A DNA stretch of 61,247 nt, taken from contig USJW01000008.1 in NCBI GenBank assembly GCA_900555045.1, forward strand, positions 1 through 61,247, read 5' to 3'. Of the stretch, positions 47,923 to 55,722 are shown piece after piece. The position numbers and the translations under genes were made by a program. The stretch is from an uncultured Clostridium sp. GTDB taxonomy: Bacteria > Bacillota > Clostridia > Lachnospirales > Lachnospiraceae. A model generated the notes under the pieces. That model was given only the letters and a program-made list of their open reading frames with translations. It had not been told where the DNA came from and made no database searches. Positions within the stretch are counted from its first letter, which is position 1. Each line of letters opens with the position of its first letter.

Positions 47923-49080
47923 CTAAACAGAGAACTCACGCACTTTTTCTTCATCAACTTCAATTCCAAGCCCATCTCCCTGAGGAAGCTTAAACCGCCC
48001 CTTCTCACACACGATCGGCTGCTTTAAAAACTCATTCGCCACAGGCAGTATGCTGGGCTGGAACTCCTGCATACCGTAGAAATTGTACATGGCCGCACAG
48101 CACTGCAGCGTGGCTGCGATGCATGGCCCCTGGGCAACGCTTAAGTGGGGCGCCACCGGGCGGCCAAACACCTCCGCCAACTCGGCGATCCGCATAAGCT
48201 CCGTGATTCCCGTTCTCCCCACATCGGGCTGAAGAATGTCGCAGCTGCGCTTCATGAGAAGCTCCTTGTACTGCCAGTGGGTCCGGTCGCTCTCCCCCAG
48301 CGCCACCGGGATATCAAGCGCCTCCGACAGCTGGGCGTACCCGTCCGCATCCTCGGGTTTCAGCGGGCACTCTAAGAACAGGACATTTAACCGTTCCATC
48401 TCCCGCCCCAGGCGCGTTGCATCCGCCACCGAGTAATTCCAGTGGGCATCGATCATCAGGCCGAAATCCTCGCCCAGCGCCTCTCTGAGCGCCTCCATGA
48501 TCTCAATGTCCTCCTTCATCCCATATCCGATGTGCAGCTTGACCGCAGAGTATCCCTGCTCCTTCCATGTTTTGGCCAGCTGCACCTTCTTCTCCAGGCC
48601 GTCCACCGGCAGGCCCGATATGTAGGCGGGAATCTCGTCCCGGTATTTTCCGCCCAGAAGGCGGTACACTGGCTGCCCATAAAATTTTCCCGCAATATCC
48701 CACAGCGCGCAGTCCACCGCGGAAATGGCATCCACCATAAAGCCGGTGTAATAACCTCTGTCCCTCATGGTGCCGTAGAGCAGATTCCAGATTACCTTGA
48801 TATCCCTTGGATCCCGTCCCAGCAAAAACGGTGCAAACAGCTTGGAAATAATCGTTCCTGCCACCTCCGGCACCACTGGAGCCAGCGCCTCACCCCAGCC
48901 GTAAATCCCCTCGTCCGTGGTGATTTTAATCAACAGGGTCTCCATGTTCTTGGAGTACGGGCAGCGGTACTCGGGCCTCAGATAATAGTCGTAAGCCTGA
49001 CTGGAGGCGAAATCTCCTCCCAGATACACATGACCCTTCTTTATTTTCAGCGGAAATACTTCAATATTAGAAATCTTCAT
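47923..49080 (-). CDS. enolase-superfamily sugar-acid dehydratase (MR/MLE group)
   Basis: A 385-residue mandelate racemase/muconate lactonising-type enzyme. Metal ligands are Asp in MIDAHWNYS, Glu in FLECPLKPED and Glu in ALGESDR; the base motif is KLH (SAVKLHIGYG), and the late Asp/His pair is QPDVGRTG and PHLSVAQG. Such enzymes dehydrate aldonic or aldaric acids to 2-keto-3-deoxy acids. Start at ATG 49080 with AGGAGG upstream; it overlaps the TRAP permease stop by 4 nt (ATGA). The substrate acid is not known. Confidence 0.9.
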   Translation of the reverse strand: MKISNIEVFPLKIKKGHVYLGGDFASSQAYDYYLRPEYRCPYSKNMETLLIKITTDEGIYGWGEALAPVVPEVAGTIISKLFAPFLLGRDPRDIKVIWNLLYGTMRDRGYYTGFMVDAISAVDCALWDIAGKFYGQPVYRLLGGKYRDEIPAYISGLPVDGLEKKVQLAKTWKEQGYSAVKLHIGYGMKEDIEIMEALREALGEDFGLMIDAHWNYSVADATRLGREMERLNVLFLECPLKPEDADGYAQLSEALDIPVALGESDRTHWQYKELLMKRSCDILQPDVGRTGITELMRIAELAEVFGRPVAPHLSVAQGPCIAATLQCCAAMYNFYGMQEFQPSILPVANEFLKQPIVCEKGRFKLPQGDGLGIEVDEEKVREFSV

Positions 49081-50966
49081 GCAATCCCTCCTGCTGGACA
49101 TTTCTTATTTTCAGCATAATTTTTCGCAATCAGCGCCAGGACAACCGCCAGAAGCGCCAGAGTAATCACCAGGCTCTGCATCATCACCATGCTGATCGCC
49201 GCCGCCAGCATGACACATCGCTCCCAGAGGCGCAGCGTCGTAAACATGCAGCCGATCACTCCGCCTGCAATGGCGAACACGCTGACAACCGTCAGGGCGA
49301 CAATGGCAATGATATGGGGGAGCGATCCCATCAGGATCAACGCCGGATCAAACACAAACACATACGGAATGATAAACGCCGGGAGGGACAGACCCACGGC
49401 CATGAGTCCCGTCTTCATCGGATTGGAGTCCGCCAGCGCCGCCGCGGCAAAGGCCGAGATAGCCACCGGAGGTGTGATTCCGGAAAATACGCCGAAGTAC
49501 AGCGCGAACAGATGGCTGGGAAGCGCCTCAAGCCCCAGCTGGATCAGCGCAGGAACTGCGATGGAGGCCACCATAATATAGGCAGCGCTGGTCGGCAGCC
49601 CCATTCCCAGGATCAGGGAAGCCAGCATGACCATGGGCAGAACCAGGTACAGGTTTCCATGGGCAATGTTGATCACCATGCTTGCAAATTTGACGCCGAT
49701 ACCCGTCTCGCTGGACACGCCGATGACGATACCCGCCGCAGCGCAGGTGATGGCGATCATCACAGCGCCTCTGCCGCCCTTTGCCAGGCAGCGCACCATG
49801 GCCTTCCAGTCGAGGCGGCCTTTCCCATTGATGAGCGCCAGTAAAATGACGGAGAGAATCGCGTACAGTGCGGCCCGGTACGGGGAGTATCCCTTCACCA
49901 TGGTCACGATGATAACGATCAGCGGGAGCGCAAGATACCCCTTTTTCAGGAGAATCTGCTTCCACGATACGGTCTGCTCATCTTTTAAGCCCTGCAAATT
50001 TTCCTTTACCGCCTCAAAGTGCACAGCGAATCCCACTGACAGGAAATAGATGAGCGCTGGAATCGCGGCGGCCGCACACAGGCTGATATAGGGGATCCCC
50101 ACATACTCAGCCATCAAAAATGAAGCTGCGCCCATAACCGGCGGCAGAATCTGTCCACCGGTGGAGGCGGAGGCTTCCACCGCCCCGGCAAAGGTTTTAT
50201 TGTATCCCACCTTTTTCATCAGCGGGATCGTGTACGTTCCAGTGGAGGTCACGTTGGCGGTGGAGCTGCCGGAGATGGAGCCCATCAGGCAGCTGGCCAC
50301 AACCGCCATCTTTGCCGGGCCGCCCCGCGCCTTGCCCGTGACGGAAAATGCGAGGTCGATAAAAAACTGGCCCGCTCCCGAGTAGTCCAAAAACTCCCCG
50401 AACAGTATGTACATAAAGATAAAGCTGGCCGAGGCGCCCACTGTGGAGCCGAACAGTCCGTTGGTGGACAGGCTCATCTGCTCCGCCATGCGCAGCATGG
50501 TTGTCCCGGTATGCCCGAATCTTCCGGGAATCCGGTTTCCAAAAAATGCATATGCCAAGGCCGCCAGGCACACCAGCACCATGCCCATTCCCACACACCT
50601 GCGGGTGGCCTCAAGCACCGCCACCACCAGGAAGATCGCCGCAATGTAGTCCGTGTAGTAGATCGGGGTGACAAACGGAATCCGGGTCACCAACCGCGCA
50701 TATGCCACCTGGCTGAAATAAATCAGGGTTGCGAGCGTCGCTGCAAACCAAATGAAGTCGATCAGACCGATCTTTGAAAAACGTCCCTTTTTGCGCATTG
50801 GAAAGATCAGGAATGCCATCGGCAGCAAAAACATCATGTGCATCGTCCGCATTTTATAGGCCTCCAGAATTCCGGTGGCCGACACATACAGATGGAACAA
50901 GGAGGCGGTCAGGCCAAATACAAAGATAATTTTTGCTGCAATCCCCGCCCATGATTTCTCTTTCAT
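49077..50966 (-). CDS. TRAP transporter fused 4TM/12TM permease
   Basis: A 629-residue polytopic membrane protein combining the small (DctQ-like) and large (DctM-like) TRAP subunits, as is normal for TAXI-type systems. About 16 or more hydrophobic helices are visible. The DctM part includes SISGSSTANVTSTGTYTIPL and ILGMGLPTSAAYIMVASIAV. It imports organic acids by sodium or proton gradient with the binding protein encoded just upstream (gap 24 nt). GGAGG precedes the ATG. Confidence 0.92.
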   Translation of the reverse strand: MKEKSWAGIAAKIIFVFGLTASLFHLYVSATGILEAYKMRTMHMMFLLPMAFLIFPMRKKGRFSKIGLIDFIWFAATLATLIYFSQVAYARLVTRIPFVTPIYYTDYIAAIFLVVAVLEATRRCVGMGMVLVCLAALAYAFFGNRIPGRFGHTGTTMLRMAEQMSLSTNGLFGSTVGASASFIFMYILFGEFLDYSGAGQFFIDLAFSVTGKARGGPAKMAVVASCLMGSISGSSTANVTSTGTYTIPLMKKVGYNKTFAGAVEASASTGGQILPPVMGAASFLMAEYVGIPYISLCAAAAIPALIYFLSVGFAVHFEAVKENLQGLKDEQTVSWKQILLKKGYLALPLIVIIVTMVKGYSPYRAALYAILSVILLALINGKGRLDWKAMVRCLAKGGRGAVMIAITCAAAGIVIGVSSETGIGVKFASMVINIAHGNLYLVLPMVMLASLILGMGLPTSAAYIMVASIAVPALIQLGLEALPSHLFALYFGVFSGITPPVAISAFAAAALADSNPMKTGLMAVGLSLPAFIIPYVFVFDPALILMGSLPHIIAIVALTVVSVFAIAGGVIGCMFTTLRLWERCVMLAAAISMVMMQSLVITLALLAVVLALIAKNYAENKKCPAGGIA

Positions 50967-50990
50967 ACGTTACCTCCAGATTTTGTCTTC

Positions 50991-52055
50991 CTACTTGAGA
51001 ACGCCGGCTTCCTCATAGTAGCGCCGTGCTCCCGGATGAAGCTCGCACTCCATGCCTGCAACTCCCGTCTCCGGTCCCTTCATGTAATTTGCATAGCCAC
51101 TGTTGACATCGGAGAGCTTCTGGATGCCTTCCGGCGAATTGAGGAATTTCGTAATCTCATAGATAACCGCTTCGTCCGCCGTATTGCTGGCAATCACGGA
51201 AATCGATACGCCGATGGAATTCACATCCTCATCCTGCCCCTTGTAGCTGCCGGCCGGGATCGTCTTTTCCATATACCCTTCGTTTAAGAGAGCTTCCTTA
51301 ACCTGATCCGAAATTCCGATAAACTTGATATTTCGGGCGGTTGCCACCTCCGTTATGCCGGAGTACGGAACGCCTGCCAGAATGGTTACCGCATTCAGCT
51401 GATCATCCTTAAATAGAGTCGCCGCCTCACTCATGGACAGAAACTCAATTCTTCCTCCCCAGGATTCAATGTCCTCATAGGTCACGCCGTAGCTCTGAAG
51501 AATCTTGCGGAACAGGCTCTCAATTCCGCTTCCCTGGGCGCCAACAGAAATCTTTAAGGGATACTTCTGTTCAATGATCTCTTCCAGGGTGTTAACCGGC
51601 GCATCCTCGGAAACTGCAAGGTGAAACACCGACTCCATCACGGTAGCGACGCCGCTGAAGTTTTCCTTTTTCTCTGTAAAGGAACCTGTTCCGGCTAACG
51701 CTGCATGAATCAGATCACTCTGCGTGTGGGAGATCACCGTCTGCCCCGCGTTTGCCAGCTCAATGTTAGATCCGGCCGCGCCCGCCTTCACGGTACAGCG
51801 GATCTGGGGTGCTGTCTCATTAAAGTACTCTCCGATCTGGATTCCCATCGCATAGGTAGAACTCGTCTCCGCGCCCAATGTCATAATCAGATCATAGGAT
51901 TCAGGCAGCTTCAGTTCTCCCGTCTCAGCCCCCGCTTCCGTCCGCACAGCCTGTATCTCAGGCGCTTTGGTGGTGGCAGTCATGTCCATCTGCTTATTAC
52001 ACCCCGAAGCCAACAGGACAATCCCTCCCAGTAATGGCAGCAACATTCTTTTCAT
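50991..52055 (-). CDS. TAXI-family TRAP transporter binding lipoprotein
   Basis: A 354-residue lipoprotein with lipobox LLASGCNK (Cys at about residue 19). The TAXI family pattern is clear: LGAETSSTYAMGIQIGEYF, VKAGAAGSNIELANAGQ, LAVSEDAPVNTLEEII and LKISVGAQGSGIE. Start is ATG 52055 with GGAGGG 7 nt upstream. First gene of the sugar-acid operon. Known TAXI ligands are few, mostly glutamate or dicarboxylates; the operon suggests a sugar acid here. Confidence 0.92.
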   Translation of the reverse strand: MKRMLLPLLGGIVLLASGCNKQMDMTATTKAPEIQAVRTEAGAETGELKLPESYDLIMTLGAETSSTYAMGIQIGEYFNETAPQIRCTVKAGAAGSNIELANAGQTVISHTQSDLIHAALAGTGSFTEKKENFSGVATVMESVFHLAVSEDAPVNTLEEIIEQKYPLKISVGAQGSGIESLFRKILQSYGVTYEDIESWGGRIEFLSMSEAATLFKDDQLNAVTILAGVPYSGITEVATARNIKFIGISDQVKEALLNEGYMEKTIPAGSYKGQDEDVNSIGVSISVIASNTADEAVIYEITKFLNSPEGIQKLSDVNSGYANYMKGPETGVAGMECELHPGARRYYEEAGVLK

Positions 52056-52090
52056 AGTTGAACCCTCCATAATTTAAATTTTATAGCTAC

Positions 52091-52119
52091 ATATTAGCAC
52101 ATCTATTCATAATATGCAA
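52091..52119 (-). promoter_or_regulatory. promoter of the TAXI-TRAP sugar-acid operon
   Basis: Minus strand: TTGCAT (52114-52119), 17-nt spacer, TAATAT (52091-52096) with extended -10 TGC. The IclR operator-like site overlaps the -35 and spacer. Confidence 0.55.
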
Positions 52120-52123
52120 TATA
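52105..52123. promoter_or_regulatory. IclR operator-like site at the TRAP operon
   Basis: ATTCATAATATGCAATATA, an imperfect palindrome that overlaps the -35 of the TRAP operon promoter. It matches the site at 53079 (ATTCA, five variable bases, TGCAATATA), which overlaps the -35 of iclR itself. Confidence 0.7.
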
Positions 52124-52164
52124 AATTTAAATATTTCGGATATATAACTCACATTTCGATTTTA

Positions 52165-52183
52165 TCATTCATATTATGAATGA
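52165..52183. promoter_or_regulatory. 19-bp perfect palindrome, third IclR-like site
   Basis: TCATTCATATTATGAATGA has two 9-bp arms around one central base. Its core ATTCATATTATGAAT is close to the two IclR-like sites. It is 60 bp from the site at the TRAP promoter, so looping or cooperative binding is possible. Confidence 0.6.
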
Positions 52184-52187
52184 AGTT

Positions 52188-52235
52188 AAAAAAGCAGGCG
52201 ATCCAGCGATCCCATTCCATCGCCAGACTGCCTGC
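52188..52235 (-). terminator. terminator of iclR
   Basis: Minus strand: GCAGGC (52230-52235) with GCCTGC (52194-52199), plus inner GCGAT/ATCGC pairing, then TTTTTTAAC. It begins 28 nt after the iclR stop and separates that gene from the TRAP operon. Confidence 0.8.
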
Positions 52236-52262
52236 TGTTTTCTATCAATTGTAAATAACGAT

Positions 52263-53033
52263 TTAAAAGCACCCCAGTTTGTTGGATACCATGTTGGCCG
52301 CATCGATTACCGCCTGCGCGACCTGGTCCTCCTGGTCAATCAAATTCTCCTGATTAAATTTCCCGGAAGCGCTGAGCCCGGCCACAACCCGCCCCGTCCT
52401 GTCGCGGATCGGCGCAGCGATACACGCGCTTCCGACCGCGTGCTCCCCGTACTCCCTGCTGTATCCATTCTGCCGGATCACCTCAAGCTCCCTCTCCAGG
52501 AGCTCCCGATCCGTAATCGTGTTGTGTGTGTAGGCCGGAAGCCCTGTCTCATCTAAAATCCGATCGCGCTCCTCCTTGTCCAGAAACGCCAAAAGGATCT
52601 TGCCGATAGCCGTGCAGTGCAGGGGGTTGGTGTAGCCCACCATCGTGTACATTCTGGGGGATGTGCGGCTGTCCACATGGGCCAGGTAGTACATGGAATT
52701 ATACTTTAGAATCGCCAGATTCGCCCCCACCCCATATTTCTGCTCGAGAGCAAATAATTCCGGAAGCGCCTGTTTGCGTATCTCAATGCTGTTGAGCGCG
52801 ATGCTGGACATCGTAATGATTGCCGGTCCCAGCTGGTAGTAGCCCGTCTCCTCATTTTTTTCAACATACCCGTAAGCTGCCATCGTCCCAATGAGGCGTG
52901 AGATATTACTCTGGGTCATTTTGAGTTTTTTCGTCAGGTCAATAATCCGCAATTGAGGAGTCTCTGCTGTAAAACATGCGAGTATATCAAATGCTTTACA
53001 CAGACTTAAAGTCAATCCTGAATTCTTATCCAT
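52263..53033 (-). CDS. IclR-family regulator of the sugar-acid operon
   Basis: A 256-residue regulator. An N-terminal winged helix (LCKAFDILACFTAETPQLRI, KLKMTQSNISRLIGTMAAYG) is followed by the IclR effector domain (YLAHVDSRTSPRMYTMVGYT, LHCTAIGKILLAFL, SREYGEHAVGSACIAAPIRD). Start at ATG 53033 with GGAG 8 nt upstream. It lies upstream of and on the same strand as the TAXI-TRAP operon, with similar operator-like sites at both promoters. The likely ligand is the imported acid or a keto-deoxy intermediate. Confidence 0.92.
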   Translation of the reverse strand: MDKNSGLTLSLCKAFDILACFTAETPQLRIIDLTKKLKMTQSNISRLIGTMAAYGYVEKNEETGYYQLGPAIITMSSIALNSIEIRKQALPELFALEQKYGVGANLAILKYNSMYYLAHVDSRTSPRMYTMVGYTNPLHCTAIGKILLAFLDKEERDRILDETGLPAYTHNTITDRELLERELEVIRQNGYSREYGEHAVGSACIAAPIRDRTGRVVAGLSASGKFNQENLIDQEDQVAQAVIDAANMVSNKLGCF

Positions 53034-53064
53034 TGTTTCATCTCCGATCATCTATGTTATCTAT

Positions 53065-53097
53065 ATAATAAATTATATATTCACATTTTGCAATATA
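53065..53097 (-). promoter_or_regulatory. iclR promoter with overlapping operator
   Basis: Minus strand: TTGCAA (53088-53093), 17-nt spacer, TATTAT (53065-53070). The IclR-like site ATTCACATTTTGCAATATA (53079-53097) covers the -35, which indicates autorepression. Confidence 0.68.
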
Positions 53098-53156
53098 TAT
53101 TTATTTTCAATCGCATATTTCCCCCCGGCCAACGAAAAATTTAGGGTCGCCAACAA

Positions 53157-53200
53157 CAAAAATCCGGCCGGACTCCCACGAAAGGATTGTCCGGCCGGAT
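53157..53200 (-). terminator. terminator of the 53-61 kb operon
   Basis: A 12-bp perfect stem ATCCGGCCGGAC (53162-53173) with GTCCGGCCGGAT (53189-53200), followed on the minus strand by TTTTTG. It is about 70 nt past the PFK stop. Confidence 0.9.
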
Positions 53201-53268
53201 CCCCGTCCCAGCAAAGAGTCAACCTCTCCGCTGCAGGTCCTGCCATTGATATGTGTTTTTAGCATTTC

Positions 53269-54552
53269 TCACACCACCCGAAAATACTCCGGCACCCCGC
53301 CCCTCATTTTCGCCTGCACCTCCCCCTGGATAAGCGGTTCCAAATAATCCCGCATCTCCTCCGTCACGCCGTTTCCCGCCTCATTGATCCACTGGGCGGG
53401 AACCCGCTTGACCCGGTTTGCGACCGCGGACGCGGGCACGCTGGAGAAGGAGGTGACGTAGGGCCGCAGGCCCTCTCTGCGGATGACCGCCATGACGCCG
53501 TTCATGCGCTGGATCGCACACTGGACGGCCTTCTGGCCCAGCTGGCGGGATTCCTCCAAATCCGTTCGGCTGGCGGAGTCCGCGGCGCACCGCTGGATCA
53601 GGTTCAGCTCCACGGAGCGGGTTTTGCAGCCGAAGCGTTCCTTCACCTCCGCCTCCAAAACCCGCGCCGCCCCTGCGATGGCCCGGTGCCCGAACACGTC
53701 GCGGCCGGAGCCGCCGGGGTCGCCGCAAGCCAGGCCCGGCCCCCCGGAAGCCCCTCGCTTCTCTCCGTCTCCCTCACTCCCCCACTCACAGAGATACCTC
53801 CCCGTCTCGTCTCTCACCCCTTCGCTCACCGCCACCAGCAGATTTCTCTTCTCCCCGCTGCGCGCCTCCACCTCCCGCAGAAACGCTTCCACAGAAAACG
53901 GCCGCTCGCACAGGTAAATCAGGTCCGGGCCTCTGCCGCCGCTTAAGGATGCCAGCGAAGCGGCTGCGGTCAGCCAGCCCGCGTCCCGGCCCATGATCTC
54001 CACCACGGTGACGCCGAAGGTGTCGTAGACCGCTAGGTCCCGCTCCAGCTGAGCGCAGGTGGCGGCGATGAACTTGGCCGCCGAGCCGAAGCCCGGGCAG
54101 TGGTCCGTCTCCATCAGGTCGTTGTCGATGGTCTTGGGCGCGCCCACCACGGTGATGTCACGGATCCCTCGCGCCTCAAGCCAGGCGGAGAGCTTCGCCA
54201 CCGTGTCCATGGAGTCGTTGCCCCCGATGTACACAAAATACGATATCTCGTAGGCCCGGAATATCTCAAGCAGGCGCTCGCACGCCTCGTCCCCCGGGCC
54301 TCCGTCCAGCTTGAACCGGCAGGACCCCAGGGCCGCCGCCGGGGTGGCGGCAAGCGCGGCCAGGTCCATGGCATTTCTGACCACACCGCCCAACTCGCAC
54401 AGCCGTCCCTCGAGAATTCCCTTTACGCCGTTCACGCCGCCGTACACCTTATCGACGCACCCGCTCACCATGGCCGCCTCGATCACCCCGGCGAGCGTGG
54501 CGTTGATCGCGCAGGTGGGTCCGCCCGACTGGGCCACCAACAGATTGTTCAT
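53269..54552 (-). CDS. pyrophosphate-type 6-phosphofructokinase
   Basis: A 427-residue PFK. Donor-deciding positions are Asp in IGGNDSMDT and Lys in APKTIDND, the PPi-dependent combination. QSGGPTCAINATLAG, DHCPGFGSAAK and EIMGRDAGWLTAA complete the active site. Residues about 255-290 are a Gly/Ser-rich insert. GGGAGG precedes the ATG. Last gene of the operon. PPi-PFKs also act on sedoheptulose 7-phosphate in transaldolase-free bacteria, which could link this enzyme to tetrose phosphate use. It is a different type from the PFK at 27413. Confidence 0.88.
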   Translation of the reverse strand: MNNLLVAQSGGPTCAINATLAGVIEAAMVSGCVDKVYGGVNGVKGILEGRLCELGGVVRNAMDLAALAATPAAALGSCRFKLDGGPGDEACERLLEIFRAYEISYFVYIGGNDSMDTVAKLSAWLEARGIRDITVVGAPKTIDNDLMETDHCPGFGSAAKFIAATCAQLERDLAVYDTFGVTVVEIMGRDAGWLTAAASLASLSGGRGPDLIYLCERPFSVEAFLREVEARSGEKRNLLVAVSEGVRDETGRYLCEWGSEGDGEKRGASGGPGLACGDPGGSGRDVFGHRAIAGAARVLEAEVKERFGCKTRSVELNLIQRCAADSASRTDLEESRQLGQKAVQCAIQRMNGVMAVIRREGLRPYVTSFSSVPASAVANRVKRVPAQWINEAGNGVTEEMRDYLEPLIQGEVQAKMRGGVPEYFRVV

Positions 54553-54579
54553 CCTCTCACCTCCCGGAGACGCCGGTCT

Positions 54580-55041
54580 CTACGAAATCTTCTTGGACGT
54601 GTAGCTCTGCTCGATCTCCTTGATCCGCTCCACCTTGGGAATCGAACCGCCGCCGGAGAAGTCGCAGCCCAGCCAGGTGTCCACCAGGCTCTTTGCCAGC
54701 TCCACCCCGATCACCCGCTCGCCCATGCACATGATCTGGGCGTCGTTGCTCTTGCGGGCCCGCTCCGCGGAAAACGGATCGTGGCACACCGCAGCACGGA
54801 TTCCCGGCACCTTGTTGGCCGTGATGGACATGCCGATCCCGGTGCCGCACATCAGGATGCCGCGCTCAAACTGGCCCGCGGCCACCGCCTCGGCCACCTT
54901 CACGGCCACGTCGGGGTACAGGACCGTCTCGCCCTTCTCAGCCCCAAAATCCTGGTAGGCGATCCCCCGCTCGTCCAAATGTCTCATAATCGCTGTCTTC
55001 AATGAATATGCCGCCTCGTCGCAGCCAATTGCAATTTTCAT
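54580..55041 (-). CDS. rpiB: RpiB-family sugar-phosphate isomerase
   Basis: A 153-residue RpiB/LacAB-fold enzyme. The catalytic Cys is in LMCGTGIGMSITANK (about residue 65) and the phosphate region SNDAQIMCMGERVIG is present. The N-terminal motif, usually GCDH, is GCDE, so a His near the substrate in E. coli RpiB is Glu. Standard substrate is ribose/ribulose 5-phosphate, but RpiB homologues also isomerise erythrulose 4-phosphate in tetritol pathways. CAGGAGG precedes the ATG. It sits between PFK and dhaL. Confidence 0.88.
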   Translation of the reverse strand: MKIAIGCDEAAYSLKTAIMRHLDERGIAYQDFGAEKGETVLYPDVAVKVAEAVAAGQFERGILMCGTGIGMSITANKVPGIRAAVCHDPFSAERARKSNDAQIMCMGERVIGVELAKSLVDTWLGCDFSGGGSIPKVERIKEIEQSYTSKKIS

Positions 55042-55063
55042 GTCACTTACCTCCTGTCAAAAT

Positions 55064-55702
55064 CTACAGCAGTTCCATAATCCCGTCCGCCATGGCGGTG
55101 AGGATGATACAGCAGGATGTGGCCCCCGCGTCCAGCACGCCCCGGGAGCGCTCCCCCAGCCTGCTGGACCGCCCGAACTTCGCCACCATGTCCTTGGTGG
55201 AGTCCCTGCCGGCGGCCGCAGCCTCCTTCATCCGAAGAAGGGTCTCCTTAAATCCGTCCCCCGCCCCGGCGGCGCTCTTCAACACGTCCACCGCCGGCGA
55301 CAGCGTATCCACCAGGGTCTTGTCGCCCACCTTGGCGTCCACGATCCCGCACAGGCCGTTTAGCCCGGCCTCCAGCATGCGGGCGAAATCGCCCAGGGAA
55401 ATTTCCGCAAGGTCCTCCCCCGCCTCGGCCATATCCATAAGGATCGTCCCGTAGATGGGCCCCATGGACCCGCCGATCTCGTTGATCAGGATCATTCCCA
55501 GGTCCTCTAACCCCTCCGTGAAGGTGAACTCCTTGTCGCCGAAGCGGCTCTCAAACACCGTGAACCCCTTGTTCATGTTCATGCCGTGGTCCCCGTCGCC
55601 GATCAGGCCGTCCACCTCGCCGAGGTACGCCTTGTTGTCCTGGATCGCCTTCACCATCTTAAGCAGCACGGCCTTGCCGTCCGCATTCTTAAATGTCTCC
55701 AT
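55064..55702 (-). CDS. dhaL: dihydroxyacetone kinase subunit DhaL-like
   Basis: A 212-residue nucleotide-binding subunit. The Mg-binding motif is VDGLIGDGDHGMNMNKGF (about residues 31-48) and GGSMGPIYGT, GDKTLVDTLSPA and RSRGVLDAGATSC follow. It transfers phosphate to a ketose bound covalently to DhaK. No PTS-type DhaM is in the operon, so ATP or an external DhaM would be the donor. It lies 20 nt after dhaK. Confidence 0.92.
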   Translation of the reverse strand: METFKNADGKAVLLKMVKAIQDNKAYLGEVDGLIGDGDHGMNMNKGFTVFESRFGDKEFTFTEGLEDLGMILINEIGGSMGPIYGTILMDMAEAGEDLAEISLGDFARMLEAGLNGLCGIVDAKVGDKTLVDTLSPAVDVLKSAAGAGDGFKETLLRMKEAAAAGRDSTKDMVAKFGRSSRLGERSRGVLDAGATSCCIILTAMADGIMELL

Positions 55703-55722
55703 CGTCCCGCTCCTCCCCGCTC

